NCBI GenBank assembly: GCA_964568815.1
Contig: CAZMRY010000003.1
Span: 1-41,479 of the forward strand
From: RGIG8700 sp964568815
Lineage (GTDB): Bacteria; Bacillota; Clostridia; RGIG6154
Reading direction: 5' to 3'
DNA length: 41,479 nt
Shown: one piece after another, positions 8,513 through 17,308 of the stretch
How the letters are laid out: the number at the start of each line of letters is the position of its first letter
Position numbering within the stretch: the first letter of the stretch is position 1
Notes under the pieces: generated by a model
Seen by the model: the letters and a program-made list of their open reading frames with translations, nothing else
Told to the model about the DNA's origin: nothing
The model's database searches: none
Position numbers and translations under genes: made by a program

Positions 8513-8737
8513 ATGTTTGAAAAAATCAGAGATGTACTTTCAGAAAAAACAGGTATTGATAAGGAAAAAATCACAATGGATTCTTCTATTGTGGGGGATC
8601 TTAATATTGACTCAATCGGTATGATTGACCTTATTATGGAGCTTGAAGACGAATACGGAATTGAGTTTGATGAGGACGAAGCTGATAACATCAAAACTAT
8701 TGCAGATGTTATTGACTACATAAACAAAAATATCTGA
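8513..8737 (+). CDS. acpP: Acyl carrier protein
   Basis: Small acidic carrier (74 aa) that holds growing fatty-acyl chains on a phosphopantetheine arm. The attachment serine is Ser34 in DSIG; the usual sequence is DSL, so Ile replaces Leu next to the serine, a mild variation. The helical pattern and the many Asp/Glu residues fit type II ACP. AAGGAG lies just before the ATG and overlaps the pgsA stop region. The gene is not next to plsX or fab genes here; it is placed between a phospholipid synthase gene and rnc. A stem-loop follows the stop codon, so part of the transcripts may end before rnc. Confidence 0.93.
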   Translation: MFEKIRDVLSEKTGIDKEKITMDSSIVGDLNIDSIGMIDLIMELEDEYGIEFDEDEADNIKTIADVIDYINKNI

Positions 8738-8738
8738 A

Positions 8739-8780
8739 GAAATGAGTATGTCTGTAAAGGCATGCTCAATTCCTGTTTTT
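8739..8780 (+). terminator. Stem-loop between acpP and rnc, probable (partial) terminator
   Basis: TGAGTATG (8743-8750) pairs with CATGCTCA (8761-8768), including one G-U pair. The stem extends past one A-A mismatch by GAA/TTC (8739-8741 with 8770-8772). Five T follow at 8776-8780 after a 3-base gap. It would reduce read-through from the highly expressed acpP into rnc. Confidence 0.55.
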
Positions 8781-8789
8781 AGAGAGGTG

Positions 8790-8896
8790 TAAGTCTGAAT
8801 AAAATTACACATCTTGCACTGTTTTTCTCTTTTGTGTACACAGAGTACACGACAGTCGTAAAACAGCACAATCTGAGCAATTTTATTTCAGACTTA
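8790..8896 (+). promoter_or_regulatory. Long imperfect hairpin in the rnc leader, candidate RNase III autoregulatory site
   Basis: The outer stem pairs 8790-8806 with 8879-8896, 17 base pairs with one bulged T (8886). A middle stem pairs CTGTTTT (8819-8825) with AAAACAG (8860-8866), extended across a 2x2 internal loop by TTG/CAA (8814-8816 with 8869-8871). An apical stem pairs 8832-8839 with 8845-8852 around the loop ACAGA. About 35 pairs in total form a rod ending 22 bases before the rnc start codon. In E. coli, RNase III cleaves a comparable structure in its own leader. The structure is read from the sequence; the regulatory role is inference. Confidence 0.6.
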
Positions 8897-8918
8897 ACTT
8901 ACGAAAGGAATTGATTTT

Positions 8919-9608
8919 ATGATTGTGAAGGATAAAGCAATAAAAACGGCTGAAAATGCAATCGGCTATACATTTAAAAATAAAGAACTTCTTGAGGTTG
9001 CACTTACTCACAGCTCTTTTGTAAATGAAGGTGGAGGTGAATTTTCCAACGAGCGAATGGAATTCTTGGGAGATGCTATTTTAGATGCGATTGTATCTGA
9101 TGATATTTATCATATGTATCCTGAAAAAGACGAAGGATATATGTCTAAATTAAGAGCATCAATTGTAAGCGAACAACCTCTCTATAAGCTTTCAAAAAAG
9201 CATAACCTTGATAAGTTTATGCTTATGGGAAACGGAGAAATATCAGAGCACGGTATGGACAAGCCGTCTATTTTATCGGACTGTTTTGAAGCGGTTGTTG
9301 CAGCTATTTATCTTGATGGCGGATTTGAACAGGCAAGAAAATGGGTTAATTCCATAATCACTAAGGATGTTTACACAGATGACCATATTAAGGCCTGTGA
9401 CTATAAGTCTAAGCTTTATGAAAAAACCGTCAAGGATGATAAAGAGATTTCTTTTAAAGTCCTGAATGAAAGCGGACCTGTGCACGACCGCATTTTTGAA
9501 GTTGGAGTTTTTATTAACGGAAAACTTGCAGGTAAAGGCAAGGGTACAACGAAAAAGAGTGCCGAACAAGAGGCGTCAAAAAAATGTTTAGAAAACTATG
9601 AGGTGTAA
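8919..9608 (+). CDS. rnc: Ribonuclease III
   Basis: Endonuclease for double-stranded RNA, acting on the 16S/23S rRNA precursor and on structured mRNA leaders. The nuclease domain holds the family signature NERMEFLGDAILD (residues 44-56) with Glu48 and Asp52, and the second metal-binding set Asp121 and Glu124 (DCFEAVVAA). A double-stranded RNA-binding domain occupies about residues 155-227. The length, 229 aa, is normal. AAAGGA lies 9 bases before the ATG. A long hairpin occupies the leader (8790-8896), suggesting that the enzyme may control its own mRNA. smc follows after 2 bases. Confidence 0.97.
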   Translation: MIVKDKAIKTAENAIGYTFKNKELLEVALTHSSFVNEGGGEFSNERMEFLGDAILDAIVSDDIYHMYPEKDEGYMSKLRASIVSEQPLYKLSKKHNLDKFMLMGNGEISEHGMDKPSILSDCFEAVVAAIYLDGGFEQARKWVNSIITKDVYTDDHIKACDYKSKLYEKTVKDDKEISFKVLNESGPVHDRIFEVGVFINGKLAGKGKGTTKKSAEQEASKKCLENYEV

Positions 9609-9610
9609 GG

Positions 9611-12600
9611 GTGTTTTTAAAATATCTTGAAATTCAGGGATTTAAGTCTTTTCCTGATAAAGTGAGAATTGAATTCAATAAGGGAATAACAGGTATTGTT
9701 GGTCCTAATGGTAGCGGTAAGAGTAATATTTCTGACGCTATCAGATGGGTTATGGGTGAGCAAAGCATTAAAAGCTTAAGAGGCGGAAAAATGGAAGATG
9801 TTATTTTTGGTGGCACACAGGAAAGAGACCCTGTTGGCTTTGCTGAAGTATCCATTTGTTTCGACAACAGCGAAAAGCTTTTTAATGTGGAATACAATGA
9901 GGTTGTTGTGACAAGAAGATTTTTCAGGTCAGGGGAGGGTGAATATTACATAAACAAAACCTCCTGCCGTCTTAAGGATATTCACGAACTCTTTATGGAT
10001 ACAGGTATGGGCAGAGACGGATACTCTGTTATAGGACAGGGTAAAATTGATGAGCTTATAACATCAAAGCCTGAAGACCGCAGAGTTATTTTTGAAGAAG
10101 CTTCAGGAATTTCAAAATACAGATACAGAAAACACGAGTCTGAAAAGAAAATTGAACAGACTCAGGAAAACCTTACACGACTTTTAGATATAATTTCTGA
10201 GCTTGAGGTTCGTCTTGAACCTTTAAGAAAAGAAAGTGAAAAAGCCAAAGAGTACCTTAAGCTTAAAGAAGACTTGAAGGGAAATGAAATTAATTTATCC
10301 GTAAATCTTATGGATAAAATTAAGGTAAACCTTCAGAAAATGAAGGAAAATGTTGAAAATATAAATAAAGAAATTCAAGCAACTCACGAAAAAATCGCTG
10401 AAATTGACGCAAAAACTGAAAAAACAAGAAATGAAAACAAGCAAAAAGAGCTTCAGCAGGAAAAACTAAACGAAACCCTTTATGCTGTTAAAAACGAAAT
10501 TTCTTCTTTTGAAAATGATATTAATGTATTGCTCAACAGCCTTGAGTACAATACTGACAATGTGCAGAGAATTAACAAAGAAATAGAAGAACTCAATGTA
10601 AAAATCGAAGAAAGCAGTAAAGAAGCAGAAACAATCGAAAAAAACAAATCAGAAGTTGTTGAGTCCATAGAAATGCTTAACAGTAAGCTTAATGAATTAA
10701 ATGAAGCATTTTCAAAAGCTGACAAAGATGTTGAAGACACTAACTCGGAAATTGACGAATGCAACAATAAAATACTTGAATATTACAGAATTCTTGCAGA
10801 AAAGAATGCTGAACTTGCTGCTGCAAAGAAAGAAGTTGAAACTTTAAAAGTCAGACAGGTAACTGTTGAAGAAGATATTGAAATATCCAAAGAAGATATT
10901 GAAAGTGTTGAGAAAAAGAAAAAACAGTTAGTTGAAGAAATAGCTGAACAAAAAGAAAAGACAGATAAAGTAAAAAAAGAATTTGCTGAAAAAGACAGCG
11001 TTCGTAAAGAAACAGAAGAGAAAAAGAAAGAACTTTCAGAAAAAATATCAGAACTTTCAAATAAACTTTCATCAAGTATTGACAGAAAGAAAATGCTTGA
11101 TGAAATGGAAAAGGACATGGAGGGCTATAACTACAGCGTTAAATCTGTTATTAATGCAGGCTTGCCTGGTGTAAAAATATACGGTGTTGTTGCAAAGGTA
11201 ATTGAACTTGATAATAAATATGCAACTGCAATAGATGCTGTACTTGGAAATGTTCTTCAGAATATTATCACGGAAACTGAAAGTGATGCTAAAACTGCTA
11301 TTGAATATCTTAAAAAGATAAAAGGCGGAAGAGCAACATTTTTACCTATATCTGAAGTAAAGGGCAGACTCCTTGATGAAAAAGAATTCAAAGGGGAAGA
11401 AGGCTTTATTTCACTTGCATCTGCTGTTGTAAACTGTAAAGAAAAATTTCAGGGTGTTGTTAACGAAATACTGGGAAGAACGTTACTTTTTAATGATGTA
11501 GACAGTGCAATCAGATTTTCAAGAAAAGTTAAATATAAATACAAAATTGTTACATTAGACGGAACTGTTATAAATGCAGGCGGTGCCATTACAGGCGGTA
11601 ATCTTGGTAAAGCAGGAAGCTTCCTTTCAAGAGCCGCACAGATTAAAGAGCTTGTGGCACTTATTGAAAAAACAGAAGAAGAGCTTATAGAAGCTAAAGA
11701 TTTGTTTGAGCAGATTTCTGCAGAAAATGCACTTTTAAATGAAGAGTGCGACAAGCTTAGGCTTGCAGTTCAGCAAATGAATAACGAATTATTTAAAGCA
11801 GAATATAATCTTGAACATTATAACAATACAATTAATGGCTTTAAAGAAGAACTTAAAGAGCTTATTGATGAGAAGAATTCTATTGTTGAAACAATTAAGA
11901 ATAAAGAGAATTTAGAAAAAGAAGCCACTGTAATGCAGGATAATATCAATAACGAAATTGAAAGTCTGCAGATAAGAATTAAGAAAATTCAGGATGAGAA
12001 CAACATCAGTCTTTCAAAATCAAAAGAAATTAATACCGAAATTACAAAGCTTAAGGTAGACATTTCAGAGGTTGAAAGCGATAAATCACTTCTTGAACAA
12101 AAACTTGAATATATCTACGGAAATATTTCAAGATACAAAGAAGAATGTGAAACAAAAAGAAGTGAAGTAAGTACAAATTCGTTAAAAGATACAGACATAA
12201 ATGACAAAATTTCAGCTATTAATGAAAACATAGAAGCTAAAAAGAAAGAAATTGTTAACCTTGAAGGCATGATTTCTGAAATAAGAATTGAAAGAGAAAC
12301 AAACGAAAAATATCTTCTTGATTATGCGGCTGAAACAAAGGAATGTAATGAAAAGCTTGTACTTCTTGCACAGGAACAGACAAGAGTAGAGGAAAAGATA
12401 ATCAGACAGGAAGCTGAGTTTGGTACAATCAACTCAAGACTCTGGGATGAATACGAGCTTACTTATGTAACTGCTCAGGAATACAGAAAAGATGTTGAAA
12501 ACCTGAACGAACTGCAGAAATATGTTACATCTGTTAAAAATAAAATCAGAGCACTTGGAAATGTTAATGTTAACTCAATAGAAGAATATACTGAGGTTAA

Positions 12601-13174
12601 TGAAAGATATGAATTTTTAACCAAACAGCGTGATGACCTTGAAAATGCAAAAAAATCTCTTAACAATATTATTAAAGAGATGGAAACACTGATGATTAAG
12701 CAGTTTACAGAACAGCTTGAAATCATAAATAAAACATTTACAAGAGTATTCAAGGAACTCTTTAACGGAGGTCACGCAGAACTTATTCTTGTTGATGAGG
12801 AAAATATCTTAACATCAGGTGTAGATATTATTGCACAGCCACCTGGTAAAAAACTTCAGAATATGACTTTATTCTCAGGTGGCGAAAAAGCAATTATTGC
12901 AATTGCACTTTTATTCTCGCTTTTAGAGGTAAGACCTTCACCGCTTTGCGTACTTGATGAAATAGAAGCGGCACTTGATGATGTAAATGTTTACAGATTT
13001 GCAAATTATCTCAGAAAGATAAGCGACAGATCACAGATTGCAATTATTACACACAGAAGAGGTACAATGGAAGAAGCAGATGTTCTTTATGGTGTAACTA
13101 TGCCTGAAAAGGGTGTTTCAAAGCTTCTTAAACTTGATATTAATGACATTGAAGACAAAATTTTAAACAACTAA
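9611..13174 (+). CDS. smc: Chromosome partition protein Smc
   Basis: Condensin ATPase that compacts and segregates the chromosome together with ScpA and ScpB. The N-terminal ATPase half has Walker A GPNGSGKS at residues 31-38. Two very long coiled coils (about 165-490 and 680-1010) flank the hinge (about 500-660, with GGAITGG near 656). The C-terminal half has the ABC signature LFSGGEKA (near 1088) and Walker B with LDEIEAALDD (near 1114). Length 1187 aa is typical. The start is GTG at 9611 within reach of GAGGTGTAAGG. It is two bases from rnc and is followed at short distance by ftsY, the conserved rnc-smc-ftsY order. Confidence 0.98.
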   Translation: MFLKYLEIQGFKSFPDKVRIEFNKGITGIVGPNGSGKSNISDAIRWVMGEQSIKSLRGGKMEDVIFGGTQERDPVGFAEVSICFDNSEKLFNVEYNEVVVTRRFFRSGEGEYYINKTSCRLKDIHELFMDTGMGRDGYSVIGQGKIDELITSKPEDRRVIFEEASGISKYRYRKHESEKKIEQTQENLTRLLDIISELEVRLEPLRKESEKAKEYLKLKEDLKGNEINLSVNLMDKIKVNLQKMKENVENINKEIQATHEKIAEIDAKTEKTRNENKQKELQQEKLNETLYAVKNEISSFENDINVLLNSLEYNTDNVQRINKEIEELNVKIEESSKEAETIEKNKSEVVESIEMLNSKLNELNEAFSKADKDVEDTNSEIDECNNKILEYYRILAEKNAELAAAKKEVETLKVRQVTVEEDIEISKEDIESVEKKKKQLVEEIAEQKEKTDKVKKEFAEKDSVRKETEEKKKELSEKISELSNKLSSSIDRKKMLDEMEKDMEGYNYSVKSVINAGLPGVKIYGVVAKVIELDNKYATAIDAVLGNVLQNIITETESDAKTAIEYLKKIKGGRATFLPISEVKGRLLDEKEFKGEEGFISLASAVVNCKEKFQGVVNEILGRTLLFNDVDSAIRFSRKVKYKYKIVTLDGTVINAGGAITGGNLGKAGSFLSRAAQIKELVALIEKTEEELIEAKDLFEQISAENALLNEECDKLRLAVQQMNNELFKAEYNLEHYNNTINGFKEELKELIDEKNSIVETIKNKENLEKEATVMQDNINNEIESLQIRIKKIQDENNISLSKSKEINTEITKLKVDISEVESDKSLLEQKLEYIYGNISRYKEECETKRSEVSTNSLKDTDINDKISAINENIEAKKKEIVNLEGMISEIRIERETNEKYLLDYAAETKECNEKLVLLAQEQTRVEEKIIRQEAEFGTINSRLWDEYELTYVTAQEYRKDVENLNELQKYVTSVKNKIRALGNVNVNSIEEYTEVNERYEFLTKQRDDLENAKKSLNNIIKEMETLMIKQFTEQLEIINKTFTRVFKELFNGGHAELILVDEENILTSGVDIIAQPPGKKLQNMTLFSGGEKAIIAIALLFSLLEVRPSPLCVLDEIEAALDDVNVYRFANYLRKISDRSQIAIITHRRGTMEEADVLYGVTMPEKGVSKLLKLDINDIEDKILNN

Positions 13175-13187
13175 GAAAGGTAATCTA

Positions 13188-14093
13188 ATGGGATTTTTTG
13201 AAAAACTTAAAAACGGACTTGCTAAAACTAAAACAGGCTTTACAGACGGAATAAATAATATCTTCGCAAATTTCAGAAAAGTTGATGAAGAGCTTTTTGA
13301 AGAACTTGAAGAAACATTAATTCTTTCGGATGTTGGATTTGATACAACTGAACTCATACTTCAGCAATTAAGAGAACAGGTGAAAAAAGAAAACATTGAT
13401 GAAGTTGATGAAATTAAAAACCGACTTATTAACATAATTACTGAAATATTATCAAAAAATGACAGTAGTATAGATACAGATGGAAAAACTATGATAATAG
13501 TTGTAGGGGTTAATGGTGTAGGAAAAACAACAAGTATAGGCAAAATTGCCAATTACTATAAAGGTCAGGGCAAAAAAGTTATACTTGCAGCAGGGGACAC
13601 TTTCAGGGCTGCGGCAGCTGATCAGCTAGAAATCTGGGCTGAGCGCGTTGAATGCGATATTATACGACATAATGAAGGTTCAGATCCGGGAGCTGTTGTG
13701 TTTGATGCAATTCATGCAGCCAAAAACAGAAATGCCGATATGATAATATGCGATACTGCAGGCAGACTTCATAATAAGGTTAACCTTATGAATGAGCTTT
13801 CAAAAATAATAAAGATTGCAGACAGAGAAATGCCTGAGGCAAAAAAAGAAATTCTCCTTGTTCTTGATGCAACAACAGGTCAGAATGCATTATCTCAGGC
13901 AAAGCTTTTTGGTGAATCAACAGGACTTACGGGACTTATTCTCACAAAACTTGACGGTACAGCCAAAGGCGGAGTTATAATTGGAATATCTAATGAACAG
14001 GAATTACCTGTTAAATTTGTAGGCGTAGGAGAACAGATTGATGACCTTCAGCCCTTTAACCCAAAAGAATTTGCAGATGCAATATTTAACTAA
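13188..14093 (+). CDS. ftsY: Signal recognition particle receptor FtsY
   Basis: Membrane-associated GTPase that docks the SRP-ribosome complex at the translocon. The 301-residue protein is essentially the NG core without a long acidic A domain: a four-helix N domain (about 1-95), then G motifs GVNGVGKTT (near residue 107), DTFRAAA, DTAGR (near 190) and TKLDGTAKGG. This compact form is usual in Gram-positive bacteria. AAGG stands before the ATG at 13188. Its partner Ffh is encoded a short way downstream, but the UPF0182 gene stands between. Confidence 0.97.
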   Translation: MGFFEKLKNGLAKTKTGFTDGINNIFANFRKVDEELFEELEETLILSDVGFDTTELILQQLREQVKKENIDEVDEIKNRLINIITEILSKNDSSIDTDGKTMIIVVGVNGVGKTTSIGKIANYYKGQGKKVILAAGDTFRAAAADQLEIWAERVECDIIRHNEGSDPGAVVFDAIHAAKNRNADMIICDTAGRLHNKVNLMNELSKIIKIADREMPEAKKEILLVLDATTGQNALSQAKLFGESTGLTGLILTKLDGTAKGGVIIGISNEQELPVKFVGVGEQIDDLQPFNPKEFADAIFN

Positions 14094-14106
14094 TTGAGGT
14101 GAAAAA

Positions 14107-16851
14107 GTGGATAAATCGAAAAGTAAACTTAAAATTGTACTTATTTCAGTATTGTTTGTTTTGGCAGTAGTCTTTTCGCTATTAGTCAAATTTTATGGTG
14201 ACTATATTGAAATTGCAGAAATAGGTAATCAGTTTTTAGATGTATATTTCAAAGAGCTTGTAACAGGTGCTGTTGTGTATCTTATAAGTGCTTTTGTTAT
14301 GTTTCTTATAATTTATATACAGCTTGTTATTGCAAGAAAATGTCTTGGAAAATCAGGTGTAAAACAACCTGTACTGGAAAAAAACAGAATAGTTTTACCT
14401 ATATGTATAGCAATTTCTCTTTTTGCAGCTTTATTCCTTAACAATGAACTTTCTTCTGATTTTTTGTTGTTTAGAAATGCACAAAGCTTTAATCTTAATG
14501 ATCCTTTGTTTTATAAGGATGTAGGATTCTATGTGTTTACAAGACCCTTTATTCAGATGTGCTGTGAAAGTTTAACATATCTTTGGACAATAATGCTTAT
14601 TCTTATTGTTATAACATATGCGGTATCCTACTTTAAATTTGACGAAAGAACACTTATTGACTTAGCGAAATGCAAGCCTATTGTTAATCATTTAGCTGTT
14701 AATGTTGTAATTTATATGCTTATTAAGGCAATTGAAGTTACTTTAAGTGCATATGATTTACTCTTTTCAGAATTTTCGGGTTATACAGGTGCAGGATTTG
14801 TAGATTCCATAATATGGATGAATTACTACAAAATAGCACCATTCCTTATTATGATAATTACAATTCTTGTAATTATATTTGTTAAGAAAAACAAAATTAA
14901 GCCTGCAATTATTGCTTTTGCATCATATTTCGTAATTTTTATGCTTACAACCGTTACTTCATTCGTAGTTGATGCTATCTATGTTGCTCCAAACGAAAGT
15001 AAAGTAGAGGAACAGTATATTAAAAATCATGTTGAATACACCAAAAAAGCATATAACATAGATGATGTTATTGAAACTGAATACAAAATAAACAACAGTT
15101 TCAAAACAGAAGATATTGCATCTTTTGCAACAACTATTGACAACATAAGAATAGTAGACATTGATGCAACTTTAACTGCAACTGACCAGATTCAGGGACT
15201 CAGAAGTTATTATGATTTTAAAGATCTTGATATAGCTGTGTATAATATCGACGGAAAAGACAGAGCTGTAATACTTGGTGTAAGAGAACTTGAAAAATCA
15301 AATATGGATGGAAAGTCATCATATATCAATGAAAAATTCAGATATACTCACGGTTTTGGTGCGGTTATGGCATCTATTAACTCGGTAACCTCACAGGGTG
15401 AGCCTGACTATATTATAAAAGACCTGACACAAACAGAGACAAAAGGTGTTCCTTATATTAAGCAACCTCGTGTTTATTTTGGTGAAACAGATAATGAAGC
15501 CGTTATTGTCAATTCAAAATTAAGAGAAATAGATTACTCTGAAGGTGATATTGATTTTGAGTTTGATTATGATGGTCAGGCTGGAGTTAAACTTAATTTT
15601 ATAAACAAACTTGTGCTTGCTTTCAAAACTGCAGATATGAAACTTCTTGTTTCAAACCAGGTTACATCAAACAGCAGAATGTTAATCAACAGAAATATTT
15701 TAGAAAGAGTTAAAACGGTAGCACCGTTCCTTACTATAGACAACGACCCACATATAGTTATTACGAATGATGGTAAATTGGTGTGGGTAATTGATGCATA
15801 TACGACAACAGATAAATACCCATATTCACAGCCATATGAAAATAGCTTTAACTATATAAGAAATTCTGTTAAAATTACGGTTGATGCCTATGACGGAACA
15901 ACTAAATTTTACATCATAGACAATACAGATCCAATAGTTAATGTCTATAAAAATATTTATCCCTCTCTTTTTGAAAATGAACAACTGCCTGATGATATTT
16001 TTGAAAAAACAAAATACCCTGAAAATCTTTTTGTAATACAGTCTAAAATGTATCAGAGGTATCACACAAGCTCACCGGTGACATTCTATAATAAGAGCGA
16101 TATGTATACCATTGCAAGCGAAAAATATAATAATGAAATCAAAGAAATGAAACCATATTATAACATTATGAAGCTTGAAGAGTTTAATCCTGATAAACCT
16201 GAAATGATATTTATGCTTCCATATACTCTCTACAGCAGAGAAAATATGGTTGCCTGGATAGCGGCAGGTAATTCAAAAGATAATTACGGAAAGCTTGTTT
16301 GTTATAAATATCCAAAAAATTATAACATCTACGGTCCTTTGCAGATTGAAAATATGATTGATAATGATTCTGAAATTTCAAAAGAGCTTACATTATGGAA
16401 TTCAGGCGGAAGTACAGTTATAAGAGGTAACATTCTTGTTATCCCTGTTATGGGTAGTATTCTTTATATAGAACCTGTATATATTAATTCTGAAAATCAG
16501 GCATCAATTCCTGTTCTGAAAAGAATGATTGCAGTTTTTGGAGATAATATAGCAATGGAAGAAAATCTTCAGGGTGCACTCAAAAAAGTATTTGCAAAAG
16601 ACCTTTCTTCAGTATATAAAGAGGTTGACGGAAATGTAGTTGAAAATGTAGAAAATGATTTAACTGATATTTCCAATGAAACCATTAATAAAATTACAGA
16701 TGCATATATCAAAATTGAAGAGGCGGCAAAAGAAGGTGACTGGGAAGCATTTGGCATTGGAATGGAGGCTCTTAAAGATGCCGTAAATGAGCTAAGACCT
16801 GTTGTAGAGGTGCCGGAAGAACAGGAAAAAGAAATTTCTGAAGAAAAATAA
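14107..16851 (+). CDS. UPF0182 family membrane protein
   Basis: Large membrane protein of unknown function (COG1615 type), 914 aa. The N-terminal third has about seven hydrophobic segments (roughly residues 8-28, 50-73, 95-113, 155-178, 198-220, 248-266 and 270-292). The rest is a large hydrophilic domain. Recognition is from conserved stretches such as DPLFYKDVGFYVF, the YTKKAYNID region after the last membrane segment, LTATDQIQGLRSYY, and KFRYTHGFGAV, plus the C-terminal KYPENLFVIQ. The start is GTG at 14107 after GAGGTG. It lies 13 bases behind ftsY in the same direction and so is probably cotranscribed. The C-terminal 60 residues are acidic and helical. No enzyme motif was recognised. Confidence 0.9.
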   Translation: MDKSKSKLKIVLISVLFVLAVVFSLLVKFYGDYIEIAEIGNQFLDVYFKELVTGAVVYLISAFVMFLIIYIQLVIARKCLGKSGVKQPVLEKNRIVLPICIAISLFAALFLNNELSSDFLLFRNAQSFNLNDPLFYKDVGFYVFTRPFIQMCCESLTYLWTIMLILIVITYAVSYFKFDERTLIDLAKCKPIVNHLAVNVVIYMLIKAIEVTLSAYDLLFSEFSGYTGAGFVDSIIWMNYYKIAPFLIMIITILVIIFVKKNKIKPAIIAFASYFVIFMLTTVTSFVVDAIYVAPNESKVEEQYIKNHVEYTKKAYNIDDVIETEYKINNSFKTEDIASFATTIDNIRIVDIDATLTATDQIQGLRSYYDFKDLDIAVYNIDGKDRAVILGVRELEKSNMDGKSSYINEKFRYTHGFGAVMASINSVTSQGEPDYIIKDLTQTETKGVPYIKQPRVYFGETDNEAVIVNSKLREIDYSEGDIDFEFDYDGQAGVKLNFINKLVLAFKTADMKLLVSNQVTSNSRMLINRNILERVKTVAPFLTIDNDPHIVITNDGKLVWVIDAYTTTDKYPYSQPYENSFNYIRNSVKITVDAYDGTTKFYIIDNTDPIVNVYKNIYPSLFENEQLPDDIFEKTKYPENLFVIQSKMYQRYHTSSPVTFYNKSDMYTIASEKYNNEIKEMKPYYNIMKLEEFNPDKPEMIFMLPYTLYSRENMVAWIAAGNSKDNYGKLVCYKYPKNYNIYGPLQIENMIDNDSEISKELTLWNSGGSTVIRGNILVIPVMGSILYIEPVYINSENQASIPVLKRMIAVFGDNIAMEENLQGALKKVFAKDLSSVYKEVDGNVVENVENDLTDISNETINKITDAYIKIEEAAKEGDWEAFGIGMEALKDAVNELRPVVEVPEEQEKEISEEK

Positions 16852-16859
16852 AAAAACTA

Positions 16860-16888
16860 TTGACAAAATACGATTTATAATATATAAT
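16860..16888 (+). promoter_or_regulatory. Perfect-consensus SigA promoter of the ylxM-ffh-rpsP-trmD operon
   Basis: TTGACA (16860-16865), exactly 17 bases, TATAAT (16883-16888). This is the strongest promoter in the window and lies in the 92-base gap after the UPF0182 gene. Confidence 0.9.
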
Positions 16889-16911
16889 CTGTAAAGCATT
16901 CGACTTTACAG
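16889..16911 (+). promoter_or_regulatory. Perfect dyad at the transcription start of the ylxM operon
   Basis: CTGTAAAG (16889-16896) and CTTTACAG (16904-16911) form an 8-base inverted repeat around CATTCGA. It begins directly at the -10 box and spans the expected start site near 16895. It could be a repressor operator or a 5' stabilising hairpin on the mRNA. Confidence 0.6.
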
Positions 16912-16943
16912 TATGAAAAATATAGCAAATGGAGTATTGATTT

Positions 16944-17282
16944 ATGAATCGAGAATTATATTTGTCAATTCTGTTTGATTATTATCATCCAATGCTTACT
17001 GAAAGACAGAGAGAAATTTTTGACTTGTATTACAATCAAAATCTTTCATTGGGTGAGATTGCCGAAGAATTGGAAATTTCACGACAGGGTGTTCGTGACA
17101 GTCTTATGAAATCTGAAAGGGCAATGAAAGAGCTTGAAGAAAATCTGCGTATTTCTGAAAAAAACAATGAGATTTCTGAAGTTCTTGAAGAACTTGCAAA
17201 AGATTTGTCATCTATACCTATGTCTATGATGCAAAAAAAGAGAATTCTTGAAAAATTAAATCGAATTAATGAGATAATATAG
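16944..17282 (+). CDS. ylxM: SRP-associated DNA-binding protein YlxM
   Basis: YlxM (UPF0122) is a small helix-turn-helix protein of the sigma-70 region 4 type, encoded next to ffh in many Gram-positive bacteria and linked to SRP function in streptococci. The 112-residue product begins with LTERQREIFDLYY and has the HTH at about residues 18-65 (LSLGEIAEELEISRQGVRDSL). A charged helix forms the tail. TGGAG precedes the ATG. It is the first gene behind the consensus promoter at 16860 and lies 26 bases before ffh. Confidence 0.94.
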   Translation: MNRELYLSILFDYYHPMLTERQREIFDLYYNQNLSLGEIAEELEISRQGVRDSLMKSERAMKELEENLRISEKNNEISEVLEELAKDLSSIPMSMMQKKRILEKLNRINEII

Positions 17283-17308
17283 TTATAGTACAATATGAGG
17301 AGATATTA

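Noticed and set aside
8742..8792. A 16-codon open frame (ATG at 8742, stop TAA at 8790) between acpP and rnc as a leader peptide
   Set aside because: No ribosome binding site of any quality, it overlaps the stem-loop at 8739-8780, and such short frames occur by chance.
8790..8896. The rnc leader inverted repeat as an ordinary rho-independent terminator
   Set aside because: The stem is long, its right arm is not followed by a T-run, and the rnc ribosome binding site begins within 10 bases; a terminator would block an essential-type operon.
9611..13174. Long minus-strand open frames across smc, ligA and mutS2
   Set aside because: They are mirror frames of strongly biased, coiled-coil coding sequence, without ribosome binding sites or recognisable domains.
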